Below are positions 9,213-16,968 of a DNA stretch of 48,627 nucleotides, one piece after another. Under the pieces are notes generated by a model. It was not told the origin of the DNA. It ran no database searches and saw only the letters and a list, made by a program, of their open reading frames with translations. The stretch is from the NCBI GenBank assembly GCA_031260665.1, contig JAISLD010000048.1:1-48627 (forward strand). Reading direction: 5' to 3'. The DNA is from Oscillospiraceae bacterium. GTDB taxonomy: Bacteria; Bacillota; Clostridia; Oscillospirales; Ruminococcaceae. Each line of letters opens with the position of its first letter. Within the stretch, counting starts at the first letter, position 1. The position numbers and the translations under genes were made by a program.

Positions 9213-9564
9213 TGGTTTTCTCTCTGACGAATCCCTCGGAATTGATTATGCCGTTTATCTTTTCGTAATAATCAAGGCTGTCGTCAAATACGAAACGAAG
9301 CTCCGGGATTATTCTCATCTTCACTCCGTCGGCAATCCGCGACTTCAGGAAACCCGAAGCAAGCGTCAGCTCTTTGATGAACTTGTCGGCTTTGGTGCTG
9401 TCGCAACCCGAAACGTAGACCGTGCAGTAAGACAAGTCGGTCGTCAGCTCCGTTCGTGTGACGGTGGGAAGCGAGTTTTTCACTGTCGATGACTTTACTT
9501 CTGTCACCGCGACAGAGAGAACGCGCTTGATGTCGGCGTTCAGCCGTTGTGCGTTTCGATTCAT
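9202..9564 (-). CDS. rbfA: Ribosome-binding factor A
   Basis: A 120-residue KH-like protein that binds the 30S subunit and helps 16S rRNA maturation. Family features include the start MNRNAQRLNADIKRVLSVAV and the end segment RIIPELRFVFDDSLDYYEKI. It lies 32 bases downstream of infB and overlaps the DHH phosphoesterase gene by 11 bases. Length is typical. Confidence 0.94.
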   Translation of the reverse strand: MNRNAQRLNADIKRVLSVAVTEVKSSTVKNSLPTVTRTELTTDLSYCTVYVSGCDSTKADKFIKELTLASGFLKSRIADGVKMRIIPELRFVFDDSLDYYEKINGIINSEGFVREKTNEE

Positions 9565-9596
9565 TGTTGTGCCTATTTGTGAAAATCTTTATGTGA

Positions 9597-12143
9597 TTAG
9601 TCGGTGTACTCCTCGGTGATAAACGCTTCTATTATATCACCCTCTTTGTAGTCGGCGAACTTCGCGAGTGTGATGCCGCACTCGTACTTCTCGGCGACTT
9701 CTTTCACGTCGTCCTTGAAGCGTTTAAGCCCCGCGATTTTGTCCTCAGCAATGACGATTCCCTCACGAAGCACCCTCGCTTCGCACTTGTTCGTAATCTT
9801 GCCGTCAAGCACATAGCAGCCGGCGACCGCGCCAACTCCCGTGATTTTGAACACACTGCGTACTTCCGCCTTGCCTTGTTCAACAATGCGGCTCTTCGGT
9901 GCGACCATACCTTTCATCAACGCCGTCACTTCCTCGATAGCGTTGTAGATAATCGAGTAGAACTTGATATCGACACCGCCGCGTTTCGCGTTTGCGGCGA
10001 CCGCCAAGAGCGGACGGACGTTGAACCCGATGACCAAGCCACCCGAAGAAGCGGCAAGCGACACATCGGTTTCGGTTATCGCGCCGACTCCGCAGTGAAG
10101 GACTTTGACTCTGGTTTCGTTGTTTGACAGCTTCTCAAGTGAGTGGCGCACCGCTTCCGCTGAACCTTGCACGTCAGCTTTGATGATGATTCGCAGTTCT
10201 TTGACCGAGCCGCCGGCAATCGCCGCGTCAAGGCTTTCCTTTGTTACGGTGTGTATGCGTCTGAACTGTTCTTCTTTCGCTTCACCGCGCCGTTTCTCTA
10301 CAAGCTCACGCGCTAACTTTTCGTTTTCAACCACAGCGAACGAGTCGCCTGCCATCGGCACTTCTGAAAGCCCTGTTATCTCAACAGGAACCGACGGTCC
10401 CGCTTTATCAATCGAACGACCGATATCGTCTTTCATTATGCGGACGTGACCGACTGACATACCGGCGATGATGACGTCGCCTTTCTTCAGCGTGCCCTTT
10501 TGCACAAGCAGCGTCGCAACAGGACCGCGTCCTTTGTCGAGGTGCGCTTCTATCACCGCGCCGCCTGCGTTTCGGTTTGGGTTCGCTTTCAGTTGAAGCA
10601 CGTCGGCGGTAAGGCTCACCATTTCAAGCAGGTTGTCGATGCCGATGTTCTTCTTCGCGGAAACTTCGCAGCAGATGACATCGCCGCCGAAACTCTCGAC
10701 CACAATCTCATGCTTCGTCAGTTCTTGACGGATTTTATCGGGGTTTGCACCCGGTTTGTCTATCTTGTTGATAGCGACAATGACAGAAACGCCTGCCGCT
10801 TTCGCGTGGTTAATCGCCTCGATTGTCTGCGGCATTATCCCGTCGTCAGCGGCTACCACAAGGATAGCCACGTCTGTGACAGACGCGCCTCTCGCTCTCA
10901 TCGCGGTGAACGCCTCGTGACCGGGCGTGTCAAGGAACGTGATATCTCTGCCGCCCGCTTTCACGCGGTACGCACCGATATGCTGTGTGATACCGCCCGC
11001 TTCTCCCGAAACGACGTTTGCGTTCCGTATCTTGTCGAGAAGCGAGGTCTTGCCATGGTCCACGTGACCCATAACGACCACAACGGGTGCGCGTTCGACC
11101 AACTTCTCCGACAAATCTTCTTCTTCGGGTTCAAAGAGTCTGTCCTCAATCGACAGCACTTGCTCGCGTTCAACCTTAGCGCCTAATTCTTCCGCGACTA
11201 AAGTCGCCGCGTCAAAGTCGATTATCTCGTTGATTGTCGCCATAACGCCCAAGTTAAACAGGCGTTTGATAACATCGCTTGCCTTGACTTTAAGCCGTTG
11301 CGCAAGTTCCGACACGACAATCGCGTCGGGAATCAGCACTTTCAGCTGCATCTCACGGGCACGCTCAAGCTGGATACGCTTGAGACGTTGTTGCTCTGTT
11401 TCACGCGGTTTCGGTTGAAACCTGTTGTTCTGGTTTTGAGGTTGTCTGTTGCGGTTTTGCTGACCGGGGCGGTTTTGACCGGGTTTCTGCGAGGGCTTTT
11501 GGGCAAACTTCTGCTTCATACCGCCTGCGGCATTCTGCCCCTTTTGCTCGCCGCCCGCACCGACAGACGAAGCAATGCGGTCGTACTTCTCGTTGTACTT
11601 GTCTATCTCAACGTAACTGCCGCGTGTGTCAACGACTTTCGTCACCTGTTCGGCACGTTCAACGGCTTCGCCTTTTTGCTTTTGACGCGGCGGTTCGTTC
11701 GCTTTGACTTTCGTTATGTCAACCATCGCCTTGACTTCACGGGCAGGCGCGATAGTCGGCTTCTTCGGCTTGAACGGCTGGTTCACGGAATTTGCCGCGG
11801 GCTGGGGCGGTCGCGGTGCGGGAGGCGCGGTCTTTGTCAAGACAGGCGGCTTCTTGTCGGATTTTATGGTGTGCTTTTCAATCCTAACGGGCTTCGGTGG
11901 CTCGGGTTTCGGTTCGGGCTTTCGTTTCAGCGCAAAGAACGCCGCCGGACTGTCCGCCTCGGCTTCGTCTTTTATAATGCGTTCAAGAACGATGTCCGCC
12001 TCATCAAGCGTCAACTCACCACTCGGCTTCTTCTCCGTGCCGCTGTGTTGCTTCACTATCTCGATGATTTTCGCCGCGTCTGTGTCGATGTCCGCCGCGA
12101 TTGTTTTCAGTTTAAGCTTTTTGATTTTTTGCTGCAGTTCCAT
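9597..12143 (-). CDS. infB: Translation initiation factor IF-2
   Basis: An 848-residue GTPase that places initiator fMet-tRNA on the 30S subunit. An N-terminal IF2_N motif (residues 1-55) is followed by a Pro/Lys/Gln-rich disordered linker (about 70-250, with [20 protein letters not shown]) and a second IF2_N domain (about 275-330). The G domain has [11 protein letters not shown] (G1), GGITQHIGA (G2), DTPGHEAF (G3) and NKIDKPGA (G4). The C-terminal domains II to IV follow. It sits 46 bases after ylxQ in the usual nusA-infB order. A long antisense frame in the 5' half is a codon-bias shadow. Confidence 0.97.
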   Translation of the reverse strand: MELQQKIKKLKLKTIAADIDTDAAKIIEIVKQHSGTEKKPSGELTLDEADIVLERIIKDEAEADSPAAFFALKRKPEPKPEPPKPVRIEKHTIKSDKKPPVLTKTAPPAPRPPQPAANSVNQPFKPKKPTIAPAREVKAMVDITKVKANEPPRQKQKGEAVERAEQVTKVVDTRGSYVEIDKYNEKYDRIASSVGAGGEQKGQNAAGGMKQKFAQKPSQKPGQNRPGQQNRNRQPQNQNNRFQPKPRETEQQRLKRIQLERAREMQLKVLIPDAIVVSELAQRLKVKASDVIKRLFNLGVMATINEIIDFDAATLVAEELGAKVEREQVLSIEDRLFEPEEEDLSEKLVERAPVVVVMGHVDHGKTSLLDKIRNANVVSGEAGGITQHIGAYRVKAGGRDITFLDTPGHEAFTAMRARGASVTDVAILVVAADDGIMPQTIEAINHAKAAGVSVIVAINKIDKPGANPDKIRQELTKHEIVVESFGGDVICCEVSAKKNIGIDNLLEMVSLTADVLQLKANPNRNAGGAVIEAHLDKGRGPVATLLVQKGTLKKGDVIIAGMSVGHVRIMKDDIGRSIDKAGPSVPVEITGLSEVPMAGDSFAVVENEKLARELVEKRRGEAKEEQFRRIHTVTKESLDAAIAGGSVKELRIIIKADVQGSAEAVRHSLEKLSNNETRVKVLHCGVGAITETDVSLAASSGGLVIGFNVRPLLAVAANAKRGGVDIKFYSIIYNAIEEVTALMKGMVAPKSRIVEQGKAEVRSVFKITGVGAVAGCYVLDGKITNKCEARVLREGIVIAEDKIAGLKRFKDDVKEVAEKYECGITLAKFADYKEGDIIEAFITEEYTD

Positions 12144-12189
12144 AAACTCCCCGGAATGAGAAAATAAGTATACTATTTATAATATAGCT

Positions 12190-12483
12190 TTAAGTGATGT
12201 CAACGAATATCTTCGCCAAGCCTTTGTCGTCGACCGAGAACACGCCTGTTCGTTTGCCGAACACGTCCGCCGCTTCGTCCATTGTGAGAGGAAGCAGCCT
12301 CACCTCGCGGTGTGCCTTCTCCGCTTTGAATCGCAATTCTTTCAGTGTCTTTGGCGACACGTCAGACAAAGCGAACACGAGAGCGGCTTTCGGAAAGTTG
12401 TCACATACAGCGTCAAACCCCGTGGTGACCTTCCCTGCTTTGCGGCAAAGCGAGATGTTCGACAGAAGATTGTTACTGTTCAC
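12190..12483 (-). CDS. ylxQ: L7Ae-family RNA-binding protein YlxQ
   Basis: A 97-residue protein of the L7Ae/L30e superfamily, which binds kink-turn RNA. It begins NNLLSNISLCRKAGKVTTGFDAV and has ALVFALSDVSPKTLKELRFKAE, both typical. The start codon is GTG at 12483, overlapping the end of rnpM by 11 bases. The position between rnpM and infB is the standard one in Firmicutes. The precise RNA target is not known for this family member. Confidence 0.88.
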   Translation of the reverse strand: MNSNNLLSNISLCRKAGKVTTGFDAVCDNFPKAALVFALSDVSPKTLKELRFKAEKAHREVRLLPLTMDEAADVFGKRTGVFSVDDKGLAKIFVDIT

Positions 12484-12787
12484 TTCGCACCGCTTTCATT
12501 TCCGCGTAAACTTCGGGCGGCACTTTGCACTTCAGCACCCGTTCAAGGGCGTGCTTCTTTTCCGCTGTCGCCGCTGAACACTCCGCGCAGAGATACGCGC
12601 CTCTGCCGCCGCCTTTGCCGTTTTTCGCTTTGTCAAGAAACACCACGCCGTCTTTTGTCTTTGCCACGCGCAACATTCCGCGTTTATCGCCGCTGCCGCC
12701 GCAAAGTGAACACTTGCGTGTGCCGACAGGCTTTGGCGCGTTGGGAACACTTGATTCGCGAGAATCGGCGTTGTCAGTTGTTGTCAT
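12473..12787 (-). CDS. rnpM: RNase P modulator RnpM (YlxR family)
   Basis: A 104-residue YlxR-family protein. The motif RKCSLCGGSGDKRGMLRVAK followed by GRGAYLCAEC matches the family RxCxxC...GRGAYLC pattern. YlxR of Bacillus subtilis binds the RNase P RNA and modulates its activity. The protein here has a 20-residue Ser/Asp-rich N-terminal extension before the Cys motif. The ATG overlaps the nusA end by 14 bases and its own end overlaps ylxQ. Confidence 0.9.
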   Translation of the reverse strand: MTTTDNADSRESSVPNAPKPVGTRKCSLCGGSGDKRGMLRVAKTKDGVVFLDKAKNGKGGGRGAYLCAECSAATAEKKHALERVLKCKVPPEVYAEMKAVRSEQ

Positions 12788-13874
12788 TTTCGTTTTCTCT
12801 GGTGAAGAACCCGCTTTCGGGCTTGATGTCTATCTTCATTCCCGTCAGCTTTGCCGCGAGAGCCGCGTTAATGCCCTTTGCGCCGATTGCGAGCGACAAC
12901 TGATTATCGGGCACGGTGACTTCGCAGGATTTGTTGATGTTGTCGCGAAAGTTCACCCCGATGACAGTCGCGGGTTTCAGTGCCTGCTTCACAAACTCGA
13001 CAGGGTCGTTCGACCAGTAAACCACGTCCACCTTTTCTCCCGCGAGTTCACGGCAGACTTCGTTTATTCGGCTTTTCTTTGGTCCAACGCACGAACCTAC
13101 CGCGTCTACGTTCGGGTCGGACGAGAACACCGCGACTTTACTGCGGACGCCGGGTCGGCGTGACACGGCTTTCACTTCCACCAAACCGTCGGATATCTCG
13201 GGGACAGCGGCGGCGAGAACGCCTTTAACAAGTTCCTCCGCTGTTCTCGTGACACGAAACGATATCTTGTCTTCTTTGCCGTCGCCGATTTCTTTCTTCA
13301 CGGGGGTCGGGATAAAAACGCTGATGTGCTGCCCCGCCGCAAGTTCCTCGCCCGGTATCTGGTCGCGTCGATAAAGCCGTATCTCGGTTTCACGCAGTTT
13401 GATGTAAACATCGCCTGTCGCGGGTTCTAAGCGAGTGACCGCCGCTTTCACGGTGGTTCCCTGTATCTCATTCCAACGTCCTTCAAGGGCGCGCTTCTCT
13501 TCGGTGCGGACGCTGTCGTGAACGCCTTGCTTTACTTTCTTGGCATAGTTTCTGTTAAATTTTGTCACGTCAACAGGCTTTAGGTAACGGCCGCCGAGTT
13601 CATAGGCAGGCGAGATTTCCCTCGCGTCCTCAAGGCTGATTTGCACGCAAGGGTTTTCTATCTCTTCTTGTGGGACGATGTCCATTGCGATATACACATT
13701 GAACATTCCCTTTGACAAATCTATATCGAATACCACGTTGTCCGTGCTGTCGCCTGTTTCCTTCTTTAACGCGGACTTTATGCCTTTCTTCAGCGAGTCA
13801 AGAACCGCGTCCGTTGACAGCCCTTTTGCGTCGGACAGCTCTTTCATTGCGGTTAAAAGTTTACCGTAGTCCAT
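12774..13874 (-). CDS. nusA: Transcription termination/antitermination factor NusA
   Basis: A 366-residue RNA polymerase-binding factor that modulates pausing and termination. It has the N-terminal domain (MDYGKLLTAMKELSDAKG), an S1 domain near residues 130-200, and two KH domains: one with DAVGSCVGPKKSRINEV and one with PDNQLSLAIGAKGINAALA. It lacks the acidic C-terminal repeats of E. coli NusA, as usual in Firmicutes. The ATG at 13874 is chosen over the adjacent TTG because GGAGGA lies eight bases upstream. A seven-codon ORF overlaps this start codon (13874-13897). The gene lies 177 bases after rimP, the longest gap in the operon. Confidence 0.95.
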   Translation of the reverse strand: MDYGKLLTAMKELSDAKGLSTDAVLDSLKKGIKSALKKETGDSTDNVVFDIDLSKGMFNVYIAMDIVPQEEIENPCVQISLEDAREISPAYELGGRYLKPVDVTKFNRNYAKKVKQGVHDSVRTEEKRALEGRWNEIQGTTVKAAVTRLEPATGDVYIKLRETEIRLYRRDQIPGEELAAGQHISVFIPTPVKKEIGDGKEDKISFRVTRTAEELVKGVLAAAVPEISDGLVEVKAVSRRPGVRSKVAVFSSDPNVDAVGSCVGPKKSRINEVCRELAGEKVDVVYWSNDPVEFVKQALKPATVIGVNFRDNINKSCEVTVPDNQLSLAIGAKGINAALAAKLTGMKIDIKPESGFFTRENENDNN

Positions 13875-13897
13875 CAAAATGTTCCTCCGAGATACAT
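13874..13897 (-). CDS. Tiny upstream ORF overlapping the nusA start (MYLGGTF)
   Basis: An ATG at 13897 is preceded by GGGAGG (13906-13911) at an ideal eight-base distance. It opens a seven-codon frame, M-Y-L-G-G-T-F, that ends in TGA. That TGA shares its last base with the nusA ATG in a TGATG. The nusA ribosome binding site (13883-13888) lies inside this small ORF. Ribosomes on it would cover the nusA site and could hand over to it. It is either a leader peptide that couples or limits nusA translation, or a chance arrangement. Confidence 0.4.
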   Translation of the reverse strand: MYLGGTF

Positions 13898-14051
13898 TCG
13901 AGTATCCTCCCTTTATATTATATATAGTATATCAGTTATATAGTTACGCAACCGCTTAGTAACTGCTTGGTGTTCCATCCCCACCTCTGTTGGGAGAGAG
14001 CACGGTTTCTTGGTTCATCAGCAAAGCAAGAATCAGTTAATCTCTGTTCGG
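13898..14051 (-). other. rimP-nusA intergenic leader with inverted repeats and AT-rich end
   Basis: This is the longest spacer in the operon. Read on the minus strand it holds a GTTAC...GTAAC inverted repeat (13941-13961) and a CTCTCCC...GGTGGGGA segment that can pair partly. An AT-rich stretch (about 13910-13935) precedes the nusA leader ORF. A weak TTGCGT-16-TACTAT promoter-like match is visible in that stretch, but it is not convincing. It may be a processing or secondary promoter region. Confidence 0.3.
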
Positions 14052-14492
14052 TTACAAATCCAAGTTCAGTTTGACCAAGTCGGCGTTCGCGATATGTTCG
14101 TCGTTTATCGTGAAGCCTTTGTCGTCCCAGTCGGTCAGCGTGCCTGTCACACGTTCTGTCTTGCCGCCTTGACGAACAACCGCTTTCACCAACTTGCCCA
14201 CCGCGTAATCGTAGTGTTCGGCTTTGCGAAGCTGCCGTGTCAGCCCCGGTGAACCCGCGTCAAGCACATCGACCTGCTGCATAAACGGCTCGTCATCAAC
14301 CGCTTTGTTGATTGCGGGCGTCAGCTCCTCACATTCGTCAATCGTCAGAGTGCCGTCCTCGTGTTCAAACAGAACGCGAAGATAATGATACGCGCCCTCT
14401 TTCTCGAACACCACGTCCCAGAGTTTCAGCCCTGCCGCTTCTATAATCGGACGAAGTATCAGTTCCGCTTTTTGTTCCGTGTTAAGTGCCAA
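14052..14492 (-). CDS. rimP: Ribosome maturation factor RimP
   Basis: A 146-residue cytoplasmic protein needed for 30S assembly. Family features include LWDVVFEKEGAYHYLRVLFE, the acidic DECEELTPAINKAVDDE and DVLDAGSPGLTRQLRK. The start codon is TTG at 14492, with AAGGAG about seven bases upstream; no ATG or GTG suits better. It is the first gene after the operon promoter at 14606-14634, with a leader of about 105 bases carrying a hairpin. Confidence 0.93.
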   Translation of the reverse strand: MALNTEQKAELILRPIIEAAGLKLWDVVFEKEGAYHYLRVLFEHEDGTLTIDECEELTPAINKAVDDEPFMQQVDVLDAGSPGLTRQLRKAEHYDYAVGKLVKAVVRQGGKTERVTGTLTDWDDKGFTINDEHIANADLVKLNLDL

Positions 14493-14521
14493 ATCTTAAC
14501 TCCTTAAACGCTCCTCAAAAC

Positions 14522-14547
14522 GAATGACCGGAGATTCCCCGGTCATT
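14522..14547 (-). terminator. Terminator-like hairpin in the rimP-nusA leader
   Basis: A perfect 9-bp stem, AATGACCGG with CCGGTCATT, and a 7-base loop. On the minus strand it is followed by CGTTTTGAGG. It lies between the operon promoter and rimP, so it sits in the 5' leader of the nusA operon rather than only after the HPt gene. It could act as an attenuator or as the terminator of the HPt transcript. Confidence 0.6.
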
Positions 14548-14605
14548 TTGTATATTATCATCACTTTACCTTATCTTACTTAATCTTCTACTCTAACTTT
14601 TCACT

Positions 14606-14634
14606 ATTATAACACAAATCGGAAGCATTGTCAA
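14606..14634 (-). promoter_or_regulatory. Perfect sigma-A promoter of the rimP-nusA-infB operon
   Basis: The minus strand has TTGACA (14629-14634), a 17-base spacer and TATAAT (14606-14611), both at consensus. It starts directly after the HPt stop codon. It predicts transcription from about 14599 and a leader of about 105 bases before rimP. Confidence 0.9.
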
Positions 14635-14640
14635 GCCCTG

Positions 14641-15231
14641 TCAAAGAATCCACTTCTTCAGTTCAGTTTCCGCTTGTTCGATGTCAAAATCATCGACAAA
14701 CGCACGTATACGCTTAGCCGCTTCTGTCTGTTCGTCGGTCAGCTTCAGTGCCAGCAATTCGTCTAACCCGTTATAAATCCCGTCGTAGTTGAACGACGAC
14801 GCGGCAGCAAGCATTTTCCTCACGACTTCGGTCAGCGGGTCGGTCTGCTGTTCTTCTTTCGGGGCGTATATCTTAGATAAATCCGCGCCGAATGAACGAA
14901 ACTCCTCAAGGAATGTCCCGATGTTCTGCTTTATGTAGTCGGGGTCGTCATACTTGCCCGCCTTTTCAAGACCGAACGCCATCTCACCGAGAGTTTTCGC
15001 CCCGATGTTCAGCAGTGAACCTTTAAGCCCGTGTGCGTGAATACCAAGCTCCTTGAAGTCGCCTGCGTTGTAGAGTTCCTCCGCTTTAGCGGCACCGCTC
15101 TCAATCTTCGCAAACATAAGGGACAAACCTTTGTCGTAAAGGTTTTCTTTCCCTGCAAACCTATTAAGCCCGTCTGTGACGTCGAGTCCGTTTATCGTCC
15201 TCGCTGTTCTTACGTTGTCTTCAAACGCCAT
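14641..15231 (-). CDS. HPt domain phosphotransfer protein (orphan)
   Basis: A 196-residue soluble protein. Residues about 25-95 form an HPt four-helix domain with the phosphorylatable His in HAHGLKGSLLNIGA. The C-terminal 80 residues are helical (PLTEVVRKMLAAASSFNYDG...) and may be a second, degenerate helical bundle. The ATG at 15231 is preceded by GGGAGA. The longer frame to 15369 is rejected because it would span the promoter. HPt proteins carry phosphate between a hybrid histidine kinase and a response regulator; neither partner is in the window. It has its own promoter and the nusA-operon promoter follows it directly. Confidence 0.85.
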   Translation of the reverse strand: MAFEDNVRTARTINGLDVTDGLNRFAGKENLYDKGLSLMFAKIESGAAKAEELYNAGDFKELGIHAHGLKGSLLNIGAKTLGEMAFGLEKAGKYDDPDYIKQNIGTFLEEFRSFGADLSKIYAPKEEQQTDPLTEVVRKMLAAASSFNYDGIYNGLDELLALKLTDEQTEAAKRIRAFVDDFDIEQAETELKKWIL

Positions 15232-15273
15232 AGTGTTTCTCCCTTTTTGTTTATCGGTTACACCACTCCTATT

Positions 15274-15302
15274 ATTATACATCATCTTAAGACAAATTGC
15301 AA
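15274..15302 (-). promoter_or_regulatory. Sigma-A promoter of the HPt gene
   Basis: The minus strand reads TTGCAA (15297-15302), a 17-base spacer, and TATAAT (15274-15279). It lies about 43 bases upstream of the HPt start codon. Confidence 0.8.
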
Positions 15303-15321
15303 GCCCCTCACCCAAATCATA

Positions 15322-15345
15322 TAGGCAATATATCTTTGCGATACC
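15322..15345 (-). repeat. Degenerate inverted copy of the sepF-side repeat core
   Basis: The sequence AGGCAATATATCTTTGCGATACC on the plus strand resembles the reverse complement of the core of the 119-bp repeat (AGGCAATAAG then TTTTTGCGATACC). It lies between the HPt promoter and the hairpin at 15360-15392. It is short and imperfect but shares an exact 11-base TTTGCGATACC block with the repeats, in opposite orientation. Confidence 0.45.
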
Positions 15346-15359
15346 CACCTTAACAAATG

Positions 15360-15392
15360 CAAACCCCACCGATTGGGGTGGGGCTTTTTATT
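15360..15392. terminator. GC-rich hairpin between sepF repeats and HPt gene
   Basis: Stem CCCCACC (15364-15370) with GGTGGGG (15377-15383) and a 6-base loop. The plus-strand side is followed by CTTTTTATT. The minus-strand side, the direction of sepF transcription, is followed by TTTGCATTTGTT. It is probably the terminator of the hfq-sepF transcript and works best, by its U-run, on the plus strand. Confidence 0.65.
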
Positions 15393-15406
15393 GTCAGGGC
15401 AGACTG

Positions 15407-15743
15407 TTGCCTGCCCCGCAATGCCTTGTTGGCCCGTTCGACTGTGAGGAGATGCCGAAAAGTCTTATGAAGCGCGTGCTATTATATAAGGTATCGCAAA
15501 AACTTATTGCCTGTTCGGCACGGACTTGCCCGCCTCGCAATGCCTTAGTGACCCGTTCGACTGTGAGGAGGTGTCGAAAAGTCTTATGAAGTGCGTGCTA
15601 TTATATAAGGTATCGCAAAAACTTATTGCCTGTCCGGCACGGACTTGCCTGTTCGGCACGGACTTGCCTGTTCGGCACGGACTTGCCTGCCCCGCAATGC
15701 CTTGTTGACCCGTTCGACTGTGAGGAGGTGTCGAAAAGTCTTA
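15407..15743. repeat. Tandem array of 119-bp units with internal 19-bp repeats
   Basis: Units start at 15407, 15526 and 15683, each beginning TTGCC[TC]GCC[CT]CGCAATGCC. The spacing of the first two is 119 bases. The next is 157 bases because two extra 19-bp copies (TTGCCTGTTCGGCACGGAC) are inserted. The 19-bp unit occurs once at 15507 and three times in a row at 15626, 15645 and 15664. Copies differ at only a few bases. The last partial unit ends exactly on the sepF stop codon (15741-15743). The array encodes no credible protein; small frames through it are repetitive and lack good ribosome binding sites. Confidence 0.9.
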
Positions 15744-16229
15744 CAGGGATTGATATTTGCTGAAGCCGCCGCCGAACAACGGCTTCGGCGCAACCTTTTC
15801 ATCGTCATCGTTGATGTCAAGCTCATCGGGTGCGTCCCAACCCTTGGGATATAGCTTGTAGGAGTTGTGACCGATATGATTCAGCCGTCCCTCGGTTGCA
15901 TACGCTACGCCACCAAGGAAATTGAGGATATTGTCGCGTTCGTGGCGCGCTTTCTCACGGTCGGCGATACGATTGAACAGGTTTTCAAAGTTGATGTAAA
16001 CCGAGTTGTTCTCGAGATACTCGTCCGCGATTTTTGACACGTCCTCGAAGTTCTCGGGCAACTGGTATCTGTCACTCGGGCGTTCCTTGTCGGGGAATGT
16101 CGTTCTTGCTTTGGGTTTTGCGATAGAGAAGCCGCCGTCTGTTTCGCGGCCGCTGTCAACGTATTCATCGTAGTCCTCTTCTCTTGCCGAGAATCCGAGC
16201 GCATCTCTAAGGCTTGATTGAAAGCTCAT
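15741..16229 (-). CDS. sepF: Cell division protein SepF
   Basis: A 162-residue protein that tethers FtsZ to the membrane in Gram-positive bacteria. The C-terminal SepF domain (about residues 70-150) shows VYINFENLFNRIADREKARHERDNILNFLGGVAYA and IGHNSYKLYPKG. The N-terminal part is acidic and less conserved (REEDYDEYVD). The last 15 residues (KVAPKPLFGGGFSKYQSL) are an extension. It lies 60 bases after yggS, the usual Firmicute pairing. The stop codon coincides with the edge of the tandem repeat array. Confidence 0.9.
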   Translation of the reverse strand: MSFQSSLRDALGFSAREEDYDEYVDSGRETDGGFSIAKPKARTTFPDKERPSDRYQLPENFEDVSKIADEYLENNSVYINFENLFNRIADREKARHERDNILNFLGGVAYATEGRLNHIGHNSYKLYPKGWDAPDELDINDDDEKVAPKPLFGGGFSKYQSL

Positions 16230-16289
16230 TTGTGTTTCTCCTTTTCAAATGACCGCGTTTTGCGGCACTGTGTTGTGTGTATATATGTG

Positions 16290-16964
16290 TTATTTATTAA
16301 CCGAACGCTTGCCGAACAACGCGCTGCCTATCCTTATAATAGTTGCGCCGTGTTCTATCGCCTGCTCCCAGTCGTCCGACATTCCCATTGAAAGCGTGTC
16401 GATTCCCGTGTGGGTTTCTTTCAGCTTGCCGAACAACGCTTTCGCTTGCGGAAAGTAGGTTTCGCTTTCTCCCGGCGGAGGAATCGTCATTATCCCTCGC
16501 ACCCGTATCCCGTGCAGCTTGTCCGCCTCCGCGATAAACTCCTCGGTTTGGTCGGGAGGAACGCCGCCTTTGCTTTCTTCCGCGGCGAAGTTTACTTCAA
16601 TCAGCACGTCCGTTGTTATGCCTATTTTCTCCGACCTAACACTGATTTCTTCCGCTGTCAAGAAGTCGTCAACCGAGTGTATCATATCCACAAGGCCGAC
16701 GATTTGCCTGATTTTGTTCCGCTGAAGCCTCCCGATGAAATGCACGGGCGTTCCGCACTCGTAGTTCTCGCGTTTCTCGAGAAACTCTTGAACACGGTTC
16801 TCCCCAAGGAGGTCCGCTCCCGCTCTCACCGCTTCGTTTACCTTTTCAAATGGCACGGTTTTAGTCACCGCCATGATGTAAACTTCGTCCGTTCTGCCTG
16901 CGCGTTCCATTGCAAGCGCGGCACGCCGCTTGATGTCTTTCAGATTGTCTGTTGTGTCACTCAT
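16290..16964 (-). CDS. PLP homeostasis protein, YggS/YlmE family
   Basis: A 224-residue alanine-racemase-fold protein that binds pyridoxal 5'-phosphate and helps keep PLP and amino-acid pools balanced. It shows the PLP-Lys context MAVTKTVPFEKVNEAVRAGA, then LLGENRVQEF, VHFIGRLQRNK, LIEVNFAAEESKGG, and the phosphate-binding end TLSMGMSDDWEQAIEHGATIIRIG. Length is normal. It starts four bases after the HlyD-like gene ends and leads into sepF, as in many Gram-positive division clusters. Confidence 0.94.
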   Translation of the reverse strand: MSDTTDNLKDIKRRAALAMERAGRTDEVYIMAVTKTVPFEKVNEAVRAGADLLGENRVQEFLEKRENYECGTPVHFIGRLQRNKIRQIVGLVDMIHSVDDFLTAEEISVRSEKIGITTDVLIEVNFAAEESKGGVPPDQTEEFIAEADKLHGIRVRGIMTIPPPGESETYFPQAKALFGKLKETHTGIDTLSMGMSDDWEQAIEHGATIIRIGSALFGKRSVNK

Positions 16965-16968
16965 TGTT

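Noticed and set aside
11298-12167. Long plus-strand open frame opposite infB
   Set aside because: It has no ribosome binding site, is Leu/Arg-rich in the way of antisense frames, and lies wholly within infB, whose protein is clear.
15623-15826. Small frames running through the sepF-side repeats
   Set aside because: Their proteins consist of repeated units of the DNA repeat, and no frame has a convincing start region.
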